Shown in pieces: positions 24,795-32,728 of a stretch of 32,728 nt of DNA. How positions within the stretch are numbered: position 1 is the first letter of the stretch; each line of letters begins with the position of its first letter. The notes under the pieces were generated by a model that saw only the letters and a list, made by a program, of their open reading frames with translations, searched no databases and had not been told where the DNA came from. Source of the DNA: Verrucomicrobiota bacterium (lineage in GTDB: Bacteria > Verrucomicrobiota > Verrucomicrobiia > Opitutales > Opitutaceae); NCBI GenBank assembly GCA_963205455.1, contig CAUJJL010000147.1, positions 1 through 32,728 of the forward strand, read 5' to 3'. The translations under genes were made by a program, and so were the position numbers.

Positions 24795-26417
24795 TCAATT
24801 GCGCGCTACTCCCCAGGGAGAAAATGCAATCACGACGGCTAGCCAGATGATACCCAGGCTCAAAAGTGTGGCACGATAAACACGACGCTCCCGGACGGAC
24901 ATCGAAAGGAGCGAGGGTGTCGGCTGCGCGTGGTCCACGCCGGGCGCAGGCCGTATCGCATGGTCCGAGCTGAACAACATCATGACCGCCGCGCAGATGG
25001 CGGTGATGACAAAACCACAGTTGAGCGCACTCTGAAAATACAGAGGCAACACCTCGACTTTTGAAGGCGATGACAACACCCAGAACGCAATTGCTCCCAA
25101 AAAGGTCCCCGTCACGAGCGTCGCAGTTGCCCCGCGTCGCGAAGCTCGCCGGGTAAATACACCGGCGACCACACAGACGAACACGGGTGGGGCAAGGAGC
25201 GACCAGAATTGAACCAGGTATGCGAAGACACCCCGAAATGCCCGGATCTGCGGCGCCAGCACTGCGCAACCGGCGAGTACTGCGATCATCGTCCATCGAC
25301 CCAGTTTCACCCGAGCGGGCTCGTTGAGCGTAGGACATAATTTCAACACAAAATCGTAACACACCATCGATGCCGACGCTGACAGGCCCGCGGCCACTGT
25401 TCCCAGGATTGCCGCCAGCAAACCGGCAAGAACCAATCCCGCGAGACCGGGAGGAACATAATGCGTCACGAGCGATGCATACGCCTGATCCGGATGAGCC
25501 AGCCCCGGAAGCAAACGCGCCGCAATCACCCCGGGAGCAGCGATGATGAACAGAGCCGCCACCTTGAGAAAGGCGGCGAACAGCGCTCCCATCTTTGAAT
25601 GAAAGAGGCTCCGTGCGGCCAATGCGCGCTGCACATAGTCATGATCCGTGCAATGCCCGTGCACCCCGAGGATCATCGCCCCGGTCAAGAGCGGAAGCCA
25701 TCCAAACGGGTGATGCCACGGCTGCACCACACTCCACAGGCTTCGGCCTGCCTGGTCATGGGTCGCCAGCACCTCCCCCCAGCCGCCCGCAGCAGAAAGA
25801 CTGACAAAAAAAGTGACGGCACCTCCTACCACGAGCAGCGACGACTGCAGAAGGTCGGTCCAGAGAACCGACCTCAAGCCACCGAAGATCGTGTAGGTGC
25901 CGGCTGCCGCAGCAATCGCGCCGACCGCGAGACCAAAGGTTCCTGGAGATGCCCATCCAACAAGGTCCGTCAGGACCGTGGCTCCCGCATAAAGGGCAGT
26001 CGCAATATTCGCTCCGAGTATCATCACAATGTTGATCGCCGATACAAACATGCGTGCACCCGGGCCGTAACGGCGCTCAAAGAACTCCGGCGCCGTCCGA
26101 AGATTGAGCCCCAGATAAACATCCACAAAAAACACTGCGAGGAGCGCAAAGCAAAGCGCGCCCACGAGTTGAAATCCGCCGACCGCAAGGCCGATGGTGT
26201 AGGCCAGCCCCGCCTGCCCTACAAACTGCTGGCTGGAAATATTCGCCGAAAACAGCGAGGCACCGATTACTGGCCATGTCGCCTCACGATCCGCGAGGAA
26301 GAGGGAGTCCGCTGAGCGTATCTTTCGCCGCCCAAACCAAATCCCAAGGGCGATCGTTAGCAGGAAGTATCCCGCCACCATGGTCACATCAAGCGCTCCA
26401 ATGCGCAGGGTATTCAT
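24795..26417 (-). CDS. sodium-solute symporter (SSS family)
   Basis: Inner-membrane protein of 540 residues with about 14 hydrophobic helices. The family pattern is clear: TMVAGYFLLTIALGIWFGRR (helix 1), SADSLFLADREATWPVIGASLFSANISSQQFVGQAGLAYTIG (helix 2-3), GGLRSVLWTDLLQSSLLVVGG, and LLAAILGTVAAGLSASASMVCYDF. It looks like the sugar-transporting SGLT-type branch. Its ATG overlaps the stop of sulfatase 3 by 4 bases (ATGA), so translation is probably coupled, and the two proteins likely handle the same compound. The likely cargo is a sugar, possibly still sulfated, released by the exported enzymes. Confidence 0.9.
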   Translation of the reverse strand: MNTLRIGALDVTMVAGYFLLTIALGIWFGRRKIRSADSLFLADREATWPVIGASLFSANISSQQFVGQAGLAYTIGLAVGGFQLVGALCFALLAVFFVDVYLGLNLRTAPEFFERRYGPGARMFVSAINIVMILGANIATALYAGATVLTDLVGWASPGTFGLAVGAIAAAAGTYTIFGGLRSVLWTDLLQSSLLVVGGAVTFFVSLSAAGGWGEVLATHDQAGRSLWSVVQPWHHPFGWLPLLTGAMILGVHGHCTDHDYVQRALAARSLFHSKMGALFAAFLKVAALFIIAAPGVIAARLLPGLAHPDQAYASLVTHYVPPGLAGLVLAGLLAAILGTVAAGLSASASMVCYDFVLKLCPTLNEPARVKLGRWTMIAVLAGCAVLAPQIRAFRGVFAYLVQFWSLLAPPVFVCVVAGVFTRRASRRGATATLVTGTFLGAIAFWVLSSPSKVEVLPLYFQSALNCGFVITAICAAVMMLFSSDHAIRPAPGVDHAQPTPSLLSMSVRERRVYRATLLSLGIIWLAVVIAFSPWGVARN

Positions 26418-27823
26418 GGCAATGGAGAGCCAGGCTTTTCGGACACCGGGTCGGCTTTCAGCCAGCGATCACCCATTTCTGTTTGCCATGATTCCAGGCC
26501 CCGCAGCAATCCTGCCACGGTTTCCCGATGTGCGGGAAGTGATGCCAAATCGAATCGTTCGTAAGGATCGTTCTCGAGGTCAAACAGCTGCATGCGCTCC
26601 CTCCCGCCCACGCGATAGAGGATGAGCTTCCAACGCCTATCCTCAATCATGCGCTGTGCATCCATATAGGCGCTGCCAACATGGTCGCGCCCGCACCAGG
26701 ATTCCACGGTGAAGGCCGGAACCAGGCTCCGGCTATCGATTTCCTTCGGAATGGAAATTCCCGCAAGTTCACACAGGGTGGCGTACAGATCGTAGGCATA
26801 GCACAGCGAATCGGAACGAAGACGCTCGGGAATGCCTGGACCGGCGAGGATAAGGGGCACACGCACACTATGCTCGTACAGATTCTGTTTTCCCAGCAAT
26901 CCATGGCTGCCCAGGGCCAGTCCGTGATCCCCCGTGTACACCACAATCGTGTTTCCCAGTTGTCCAGTCGAAGCAAGCGTGCTCACCAACCTTCCAATCC
27001 ACGCATCATGGTGTGAAATCATCCCATAGTAGTCGGCCAGATGTTCGCGCAATACCAAGGGTGAAATCGGATGGGGGATCAACTGCTCGTCGCGAACCAA
27101 CAGTTCGCCGTTGTCGAACGCGTGTTCCGGGAGAAAGTTGACAGGAAGCGGTATCTCAGACGCGGAATAACGCGCGCGGTATGACGGAGGCGGGGTCCTC
27201 GGATCGTGAGGCGACGTGAGAGCGACGCAGGCAAAAAACGGATTGTCGCGGGTGTCACCATCCGCTCCAGCCCGCCTTCGAATGAACTCTTCGGCCGCGC
27301 CACAAAAAAGCGCCGTCGAAAACCCGGTCGCAATTCTCTCCTGCGCTCCGCGCGATATCTCCTCCATGCTGCGTACCGGGACACGCTCATGGTCGCACAT
27401 TCCCCCATGGAAAATCATGTCACCGTAGGCAAACGAGCGCAGAAGCGAGGGCACGTCGTTGTGCCATTTCCCGCTGAAAAAGGTGTCGTATCCCTCCCTG
27501 CGGAAGCGCTCCGGCAATGTGCTTATATCCGCACGGAGCCTGACCTCATAAGGTCCGCCGCGCTGGATCCCGGGTTCGGCATCCGCGCGGAACGGATTGA
27601 ACCCCGTGAAAAGCGCGGCACGCGATGGAGCGCAGACCGCCGCCATCAAACCGCCGGCAATGACGGCACGGGTGAAACTGGTCCCTCGGGAAACCAGGTT
27701 GTCAAGATGAGGGGTCGATATAACCGGATGACCCAATGCGCCGATCGCATCCGAACGATGATCATCCGCTATGATGAGGAGAACGTTCGGACGCAAAAAC
27801 CCGGTGGACATGAAACCAAGCAT
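26414..27823 (-). CDS. sulfatase 3 (S1 family), apparently cytoplasmic
   Basis: A 469-residue formylglycine-dependent sulfatase. The modified residue is Cys64 in AAVCAPSRAALFTGFNPFR (CxPSR). Metal site NVLLIIADDHRSD (13-25), SGKWHND, TSPHDPRTPP, YTGDHGLALGSHGLLGKQNLYEHSVRVPLILAGPG. Unlike sulfatases 1 and 2 it has no signal peptide: only 12 residues (MLGFMSTGFLRP) precede the first core strand, and no better upstream start exists. It should therefore act in the cytoplasm. It is the first gene of a unit with the SSS symporter (4-base ATGA overlap), which fits import of a sulfated sugar followed by internal desulfation. It is divergent from the LacI-type regulator gene. Confidence 0.92.
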   Translation of the reverse strand: MLGFMSTGFLRPNVLLIIADDHRSDAIGALGHPVISTPHLDNLVSRGTSFTRAVIAGGLMAAVCAPSRAALFTGFNPFRADAEPGIQRGGPYEVRLRADISTLPERFRREGYDTFFSGKWHNDVPSLLRSFAYGDMIFHGGMCDHERVPVRSMEEISRGAQERIATGFSTALFCGAAEEFIRRRAGADGDTRDNPFFACVALTSPHDPRTPPPSYRARYSASEIPLPVNFLPEHAFDNGELLVRDEQLIPHPISPLVLREHLADYYGMISHHDAWIGRLVSTLASTGQLGNTIVVYTGDHGLALGSHGLLGKQNLYEHSVRVPLILAGPGIPERLRSDSLCYAYDLYATLCELAGISIPKEIDSRSLVPAFTVESWCGRDHVGSAYMDAQRMIEDRRWKLILYRVGGRERMQLFDLENDPYERFDLASLPAHRETVAGLLRGLESWQTEMGDRWLKADPVSEKPGSPLP

Positions 27824-27858
27824 TGAACCGTCTGGATTGACGCTTCAAAGCTTGGTCT

Positions 27859-27874
27859 ACTAAAACGCTAAAGT
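27859..27874. promoter_or_regulatory. LacI-type operator O3 at the regulator start
   Basis: ACTAAAACGCTAAAGT matches the deduced consensus at 12 of 16 positions and O1 at 12 of 16. It touches the GTG start codon of the lacI-type gene (27873) and lies 36 bases from the sulfatase 3 start. Binding there would repress the regulator itself and possibly the sulfatase 3-symporter unit. Confidence 0.5.
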
Positions 27875-28928
27875 GACCTGGCAACCACGCACCACCCTCA
27901 AGGAAATTGCCAAGAAGACAAACCTCAGCGTTGCCGCGGTCTCCATGGCATTGCGCGACAACCCGTCACTCCCGCAGGCAACGATTGCACGTGTCAAACG
28001 TGCCGCGCAGAAGCTCAACTACACCCCCAATCCGGCAGCGAGCGCCCTTGCCGCCCACCGCCAGAGGATTCGGGTACACCGCGATTTTTCAGTAATCGCG
28101 CTGGTCTCGAACTGGAGTCGCCGGGACGAATGGGTGAGGCGTGAAAGCGCCAAACAGCTCCTCGCAGGGGCAACCGCGCGCGCCCGGGCCTACGGGTATG
28201 AACTGCAGCACTTGTGGGCCCGAGAGGGGGGCATGTCCCCCGCCCGCTTCAACCGTGTGCTTCAGGCCCGGGGCATTCACGGCGTGATTGTCGCCCCGCT
28301 TGAGGACCCGGAGGATCGATTCGAACTGGCATGGAACGAGTTTTCAGTCGTTACGATCGAGCGATTCGCGCGATACGCGCAGTTCCATCACATCGTCCCC
28401 AATTACTATGCCGATCTGCGGCTGGCATGGAGCAAGTTGAGTGAACGGGGCTACCACCGTATCGGCCTCGTCATTGAAAGTGGATTGGCCGAACGCGTCG
28501 CCCATCAATGGGAGGCCGCCCACGCCTACGCCCAAGCCGCGGCAACGCCGGAAACCGATCGTGTTCCCACCCTGGTGGTAGGCCCACGCGATCCCCGCGG
28601 ACAAGTGCAGCGCTGGATCGAACTCCACCGGCCGGATGGGATCATTTGCCGAAGCCACGACGTACTCGCCACGCTGGACACCATGAAACTCAGGCTGCCT
28701 GAGGACATCGCCTATGTGAGTCTGAACGTGATTGATGACCTGCCCCATGCCAGCGGCATCCAACAGCATCGCGATGTCATGGGAGCGACCGCCGTCGATG
28801 TCCTGCACAGTCTGCTCCATCGCAACCACTGCGGGCCCAACCCGGTGTCACAGGGCACCCATGTCGACGGCTCTTGGTACGAGGGCCGGACGATTGCAAA
28901 ACAATGCCCCACGTCTAGAGGCCGATGA
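27873..28928 (+). CDS. LacI-family transcriptional regulator
   Basis: A 351-residue DNA-binding sensor beginning with GTG; no later start would keep the DNA-binding domain. The helix-turn-helix and hinge cover about residues 8-62: TLKEIAKKTNLSVAAVSMALRDNPSLPQATIARVKRAAQKLNYTPNPAASALAAHR. The rest is a periplasmic-binding-protein-like effector domain (VIALVSNW, ARGIHGVIVAPLEDPE, SERGYHRIGLVIE, RPDGIICRSHDVL, DIAYVSLNV). It is divergent from the sulfatase 3-symporter unit and convergent with TonB-dependent receptor 2. The 16-base palindromes found at its own start and in the GH29/sulfatase 2 promoter suggest it controls the sulfo-fucose genes; the inducer is likely the imported sugar. Confidence 0.92.
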   Translation: MTWQPRTTLKEIAKKTNLSVAAVSMALRDNPSLPQATIARVKRAAQKLNYTPNPAASALAAHRQRIRVHRDFSVIALVSNWSRRDEWVRRESAKQLLAGATARARAYGYELQHLWAREGGMSPARFNRVLQARGIHGVIVAPLEDPEDRFELAWNEFSVVTIERFARYAQFHHIVPNYYADLRLAWSKLSERGYHRIGLVIESGLAERVAHQWEAAHAYAQAAATPETDRVPTLVVGPRDPRGQVQRWIELHRPDGIICRSHDVLATLDTMKLRLPEDIAYVSLNVIDDLPHASGIQQHRDVMGATAVDVLHSLLHRNHCGPNPVSQGTHVDGSWYEGRTIAKQCPTSRGR

Positions 28929-28951
28929 AAGACCCCCTTTGAGCGGCGGAG

Positions 28952-31243
28952 TTACATCTCCCAGTTCACAGAAAACGCCACCTGCCGGGGATTGTTCGTA
29001 CCCGCACGGGAACGCATGTAAAATACGTTGGTGAGGTTGTCCACATTCACTCCAAGTGTCAGCTTCTCCCCGAAAAGCACCACGGGATAGCGCGCAAACA
29101 AGTTCACGGTGGTATAGCCGTTCTCGAACACAAGCTGGCTATTGCTTGTTCCGAACTGCTGGATCGGCCCCCGCGCCACAATGACACCGCCGCCGAAACG
29201 CAGCCCCTTCAGCCCACCTGACTTGATCGCATAGCTGGACCAGAAGGTGAAGCGATGGGGAGTGGCTCCCTCGAGCCTGAGGTTCTTCGCAAGCGTGGCA
29301 CTTCGAACAACCTTGGCGTCGATGCGGCTGTAATTGATCACCATCTGCCACGAAGACGTAGGATTGAAGAACAGCTCCGTCTCCCATCCGCGGCTCACGT
29401 CATCGGTGATTTCGTTGTCATTCCGGAATGTCACCGGATTGTAGTCCGAGCGGCGGACATTGTCCTTCCGGATCTGAAACGCGGACAGCGATCCACCCAG
29501 CCTGCCGTTCCACAAATCCTCGAACTTGAGGCCAACCTCGTAGGCATTGGATTCCTCGGGGTCAAAGAACGTGCCGGTCAGGTTGTCAAAGCCGTTGGGA
29601 TTGAATGCCGTAGCGGTATTCGCATAAACCGCGAGCCGGGGGGTCAAGTCATAGGTGGCGCCAACCTGGTAGCTGGTGTCATCCTGGTCATTGATCACTC
29701 CAATCTTCACGCCAGATGTGTCCGTGGACTGGCTTCGAATGCGGACATAGCGCAACCCCGCGAGGACCTTGAGGCGGTTGTCGAACATGGAAATGCTGTC
29801 GGAGACGTAGGCCGAGCTAACACGGGTCTCGCTCATCAACACATTCCCATTGCGCACCCCAAGGGTTCGCAACTCCGTCTCCGTAGGCGTATCATCCAGC
29901 CAATAAGGCACTCCGGAGAGCACGTCGTTCTTGGTGAGATACAACCGGATCTTGCGCCCGCTATTGATCAGATTCTGCAGTGCGGCGCGCTCCTGGGCAG
30001 GACCCAGCGTACGAAGCGTATAGGTCTCCCCCGCACTTTGATCCCAGGTGTAGCGACCTCCCACGAGCAGGCGATGCAGCATGGGACCCGTCCTCGCCTG
30101 GAAGAGTCCATTGAGCGTGTGCGCATCAGTCCGGTTGGAGTTGGTCGATGCCGTATGATTGGCATCGGATGAACCAGCCACATTGAACGTGTTGTACTCC
30201 CGGAAAGTCATGCTCATGTCCTGGTCAGTCCGGACAAACATGTATTGCAAATTTCCATTCTGACCAACGCGCTGCCTCAATCCGAACTGGAGGAACTTGC
30301 TCTCACGGTCATACCGTGTGTCCTTTGTGGCGCTCGTATAGTCGCGGGGAAGAAACGTATTGTTGTGGCGAGCCGTGTTTTCGGCGATCCCGTTTACAAC
30401 CGTCGAGTCAATGACCCCATCGCCATTCAGATCGGTCGGAATCAGCTCGAACGAAAAGGTAGACCGCTGGCTTGCGATGCCATCGCCTTCCGTGCCGCTG
30501 ACATGGAATATGAAATTGGTATTCTGGGTGACCTTGTAATCACCCGCTATTCCGAGGAAAGAATTCCTGTTGCCGTCAATTCGACGGTAACCATCCGACC
30601 GGTTATGCGCGCCCACCACACGCAGGCCGAGTCGCTTGCTGTTCGCCACGACATTGCCATCGAAGTTTCCGCCGAGCATTCCGTGGTCCCCCGCGCGTAT
30701 CCCGACGGAAAGCTTGTTCCTGCCAAGCGGCCGTTTGGAGATGACATTGATCAGCCCGCCCGGGTCCGACTGCCCGTACAGCGTGTTGGGGCCTTTCACC
30801 ACTTCGATGCGATCGATCATTTCCGGCGGTATCGCCTCACCCGCGGTCACGCCATCGACAAGCGTGTTCCTGTTGCGGAAACCGCGAATCGACCAACTGT
30901 CATTCCGGTTCGTAATCGGCTGCCGGTTCGTCTGTGTGATGGCGGAGTTGAAATCGAGCGCCTGAGCAAAATCTCCCACGAGACTGTCCGCTAGGAACTC
31001 CGCCGTGATGACATTGATCGCCATGGGCACTTCCTTGAGCGCCGTGTTCATGGCCGTGCCGGATATGGAGTTAGTGGCCATGTAGCCCTTGTTGTTGCTC
31101 TCCGTCACATCAAAGGGATTGAGAATGATCGTGTCTTCCCCCGAAGGTTTGGAGGCAGGTGACTGCGCCAGCAATCGAGACTGCGAAAAGGCAACGACAA
31201 GAGTTGCGGCGGCATAAGAGAGTGCGAGGCAGGTGATTTTCAT
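28952..31243 (-). CDS. TonB-dependent outer-membrane receptor 2
   Basis: Energy-coupled outer-membrane barrel of 763 residues from ATG 31243, which places a signal peptide at the N-terminus (ALSYAAATLVVAFSQSRLLAQ); an ATG 60 bases upstream adds only a polar lead. A TonB-box-like DTIILNPFDVTES (37-49) precedes a canonical plug: NALKEVPMAINVITAEFL-like segment, SIRGFRNRNTLVDGV, MIDRIEVVKGPNTLYGQSDPGGLINVISKRPL. The layout is that of FhuE/FpvA-type siderophore receptors, but in this phylum such receptors are abundant and often tied to glycan loci. The final residues are SVNWEM, so the usual terminal aromatic is replaced by Met. No SusD homologue is near. It is convergent with the LacI-type gene, and its role in sulfated glycan uptake is inferred from position only. 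Confidence 0.92.
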   Translation of the reverse strand: MKITCLALSYAAATLVVAFSQSRLLAQSPASKPSGEDTIILNPFDVTESNNKGYMATNSISGTAMNTALKEVPMAINVITAEFLADSLVGDFAQALDFNSAITQTNRQPITNRNDSWSIRGFRNRNTLVDGVTAGEAIPPEMIDRIEVVKGPNTLYGQSDPGGLINVISKRPLGRNKLSVGIRAGDHGMLGGNFDGNVVANSKRLGLRVVGAHNRSDGYRRIDGNRNSFLGIAGDYKVTQNTNFIFHVSGTEGDGIASQRSTFSFELIPTDLNGDGVIDSTVVNGIAENTARHNNTFLPRDYTSATKDTRYDRESKFLQFGLRQRVGQNGNLQYMFVRTDQDMSMTFREYNTFNVAGSSDANHTASTNSNRTDAHTLNGLFQARTGPMLHRLLVGGRYTWDQSAGETYTLRTLGPAQERAALQNLINSGRKIRLYLTKNDVLSGVPYWLDDTPTETELRTLGVRNGNVLMSETRVSSAYVSDSISMFDNRLKVLAGLRYVRIRSQSTDTSGVKIGVINDQDDTSYQVGATYDLTPRLAVYANTATAFNPNGFDNLTGTFFDPEESNAYEVGLKFEDLWNGRLGGSLSAFQIRKDNVRRSDYNPVTFRNDNEITDDVSRGWETELFFNPTSSWQMVINYSRIDAKVVRSATLAKNLRLEGATPHRFTFWSSYAIKSGGLKGLRFGGGVIVARGPIQQFGTSNSQLVFENGYTTVNLFARYPVVLFGEKLTLGVNVDNLTNVFYMRSRAGTNNPRQVAFSVNWEM

Positions 31244-31678
31244 GGGGTGATCTGACCGGTCCAGCATTGGCCGTCCCGCGTGCGGTATCCATCGTCGGAG
31301 CAACCGAGGGCTGCAAAGCGTGAATTACTTAACCGATTCACCGCTGAGAAGAGTTCCAGGTCATCCCGGCCATCGTGATCCGCATTCGCCCGTGCGCCGA
31401 TCCTGGGAGTGTCATCACCAACCGGCGTCGGGACAGGATCCAAATGAGCGGGGTTCCGACAATGTGTCCGCATTGGCCATGAGGATCGACGCCCAGCCGA
31501 CTGAATCCATCGGAGCGTTGCTCCGAAAAGCTTATGCTCAACGCCACTTTGAGTCCCGGATTCACAGCGGGCCCGAATATCACGCAAGCGAGGCCGACTG
31601 GGCGTTGACTCATGCGCGTAGCTTCCCGCACACTGTGCATCGGTCTGAATTTCCCTCCCCCGTCAACCCCCTCATCCC
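31244..31678. other. spacer upstream of receptor 2 and of the thioredoxin-like gene
   Basis: A 435-base divergent spacer. Open frames here are shadows without protein character. The only clear signal is the inverted repeat at 31320-31341. No convincing -35/-10 pair was found for either gene. Confidence 0.5.
31320..31342. promoter_or_regulatory. inverted repeat upstream of receptor 2
   Basis: GTGAAT (31320-31325) mirrors ATTCAC (31336-31341) around a 10-base spacer. An overlapping 16-base stretch (31327-31342, ACTTAACCGATTCACC) matches the LacI-site consensus at 11 of 16 positions including the central CG. Either may be an operator for receptor 2, whose start is 77 bases away. Confidence 0.35.
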
Positions 31679-32728
31679 ATGAAAGTGATTCGACTCTGCA
31701 AGGGCATCGCCTTGGCTGGACTGTTTGCGGCAACCCTGCCACTTCCTGCGCAAACACCCTCTTCGAAGGCGCCCGATCCTGCAAACGCCGCCTACGACGC
31801 GTTCAACAAGCTCAGAAACGACAAGGAAGCCAGGATCGATCAGGCTCGTTTCCAGACGGTGGCCACTGCTGGCCTGGATTTCCTGACCCAGTACGCATCG
31901 AGTTCCCGCGCCGGCTCGGTCATCTCCTCGCTCGCAAGCTACGGTGGATCAGGAAAGGATAACGCGGCCAGGCGAATGGCGTGGCTGACTTCCCTGAAAT
32001 TTGCGCTCCTCGACCGCCAGGGCAAGGAGGGCCTCTCACCGGCGGCCGTGACTGCACTCGCGGCTCTCGACGCATCGGTCGCCAACGCACTCGCGCGGGA
32101 GGATCTGTCGCGCGAAAACGTCGAAGCGTTCCGCTCAAAGATCGATGCCCTGGCACAACTGCCGGGCTCGGAAAGATTCCTCTACACGCAGGAGCGCGCC
32201 TTTGGCGAACTGATGACCGCAACCGGTCGCGCCAACCAGGCCGAGGCCTTCTTCAAGGCGCTCCTGGCGCACAAGGATAAGCGCGTTGTGGAAATGGCCA
32301 CGACCGAACTGGGCCTGATCGAGGCACGCCGCACGCCCTACACCGCCAGCTTCACAGCGATCGACGGCAAGCCCATCGATTTCGGCCAGATGCGGAACAA
32401 GGTCGTCCTGATCGTTTTCTGGTCCCCTCTGAACCAGGCGTCGGGCAACGAGCAGGTGGAGCTGAAGAACCTCTACTTCGAGCTTCGCAAGAAGGGTCTG
32501 GAAATTGTGGGGGTTGCATGCGCCAAAGAAGCCGATCGCGAAAAAGTGGCCGCCTTTGTGAAGAGCAAGAAACTGCCATGGCCGACTTATTTCGACGGCA
32601 AGGAGTTCAACGGCGACATCGCGAAGAAATTCAACATCCGCTCCATCCCGGCAGCAGCAATCCTCAACAAGGAGGGCATGCTGGTGGCAACGCCCACCTC
32701 CCGCTACGATCGCGAGGTCAAGCGTCTG
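31679..32728 (+). CDS. thioredoxin-fold (TlpA-like) protein without the CxxC motif; 3' end outside window
   Basis: An exported protein, 350 residues visible and still open at the window edge. The signal peptide (GIALAGLFAATLPLPAQ) ends near residue 25. Residues about 35-220 are alpha-helical with no recognised motif. From about 221 a TlpA/AhpC-type thioredoxin domain follows: FTAIDGKPIDFGQMRNKVVLIVFWSPLNQASGNEQVELKNLYFELRKKGLEIVGVAC, then the cis-Pro loop RSIPAAAILNKEGMLV. At the place of the redox motif WCxxC it reads LNQAS (251-255), so both active cysteines are gone (Asn252 and Ser255); the only domain cysteine is Cys281. It cannot work as a normal disulfide reductase. Substrate or partner unknown. 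Confidence 0.85.
   Translation, partial: MKVIRLCKGIALAGLFAATLPLPAQTPSSKAPDPANAAYDAFNKLRNDKEARIDQARFQTVATAGLDFLTQYASSSRAGSVISSLASYGGSGKDNAARRMAWLTSLKFALLDRQGKEGLSPAAVTALAALDASVANALAREDLSRENVEAFRSKIDALAQLPGSERFLYTQERAFGELMTATGRANQAEAFFKALLAHKDKRVVEMATTELGLIEARRTPYTASFTAIDGKPIDFGQMRNKVVLIVFWSPLNQASGNEQVELKNLYFELRKKGLEIVGVACAKEADREKVAAFVKSKKLPWPTYFDGKEFNGDIAKKFNIRSIPAAAILNKEGMLVATPTSRYDREVKRL

Noticed and set aside
27834..27849. A further LacI operator before sulfatase 3
   Set aside because: Only the right half (ACGCTTCA) fits; 7 of 16 consensus positions overall is not better than chance.
29255..30994. Two long plus-strand frames (305 and 249 residues)
   Set aside because: Antisense to TonB-dependent receptor 2; long shadows are expected at this GC content.
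1..32728. CRISPR arrays, tRNA or rRNA genes, insertion sequences, integrases, attachment sites
   Set aside because: None found by reading: no regular spaced repeats, no tRNA-like cloverleaf or CCA end, no transposase motifs.

Overview
The window looks like a carbohydrate-foraging stretch of a GC-rich, Gram-negative bacterium, most likely an Opitutaceae-type member of the Verrucomicrobiota. This placement is inferred from TonB-dependent receptors that have no SusD partner and carry an acidic TonB-box-like motif just after the signal peptide (ETIVMSRFEVSS, DTIILNPFDVTES), from a CE15 glucuronoyl esterase, from several sulfatases, and from mostly poor Shine-Dalgarno sequences. No rRNA, tRNA, CRISPR array, transposase or integrase was seen.

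Region 1 (1-1.9 kb) holds the 3' part of xylose isomerase, an orphan molybdo-hydroxylase-type 2Fe-2S subunit and a small zinc-ribbon membrane protein. Region 2 (1.9-15.3 kb) is a sialic acid (N-acetylneuraminate) utilisation locus. A minus-strand operon with two 4-base ATGA overlaps encodes an NPL-type lyase, a kelch sialate mutarotase and an AGE/RBP-type N-acylglucosamine 2-epimerase, followed by a CE15 esterase. Divergent from it is a GntR-DNA-binding/LacI-sensor regulator with a 24-base palindrome in the shared promoter, then a TonB-dependent receptor. A discoidin-domain histidine kinase and a plus-strand set (SIS-domain sugar-phosphate deaminase/isomerase, EamA transporter, ROK kinase) complete it. 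Together they give Neu5Ac to ManNAc to GlcNAc to GlcNAc-6-P, the unphosphorylated route known from Bacteroides, and possibly GlcN-6-P to Fru-6-P. NagA and a sialidase are not in the window.

Region 3 (15.4-18.0 kb) holds housekeeping and odd genes: a Rnk/GreA-C-like protein, an AKR-fold protein lacking all four catalytic-tetrad residues, an HPF-type ribosome hibernation factor, and a 700-base spacer with a clean minus-strand terminator and several hairpins.

Region 4 (18.2-31.3 kb) is a locus for sulfated, fucosylated glycan: an agarase-like TIM-barrel protein with altered catalytic positions, an exported sulfatase plus a GH29 fucosidase, a second exported sulfatase divergent from them, a leaderless sulfatase translationally coupled to a sodium-solute symporter, a LacI regulator and a second TonB-dependent receptor. 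Related 16-base LacI-type palindromes lie in the GH29/sulfatase divergent promoter and at the lacI start, which ties the region into one regulon. The window ends inside a thioredoxin-fold (TlpA-like) protein that lacks the CxxC cysteines.

A coherent reading is that the island dismantles host- or algal-type glycans carrying sialic acid, fucose and sulfate. The individual family calls are mostly firm; the link between the sialic acid and sulfo-fucose halves is inference.
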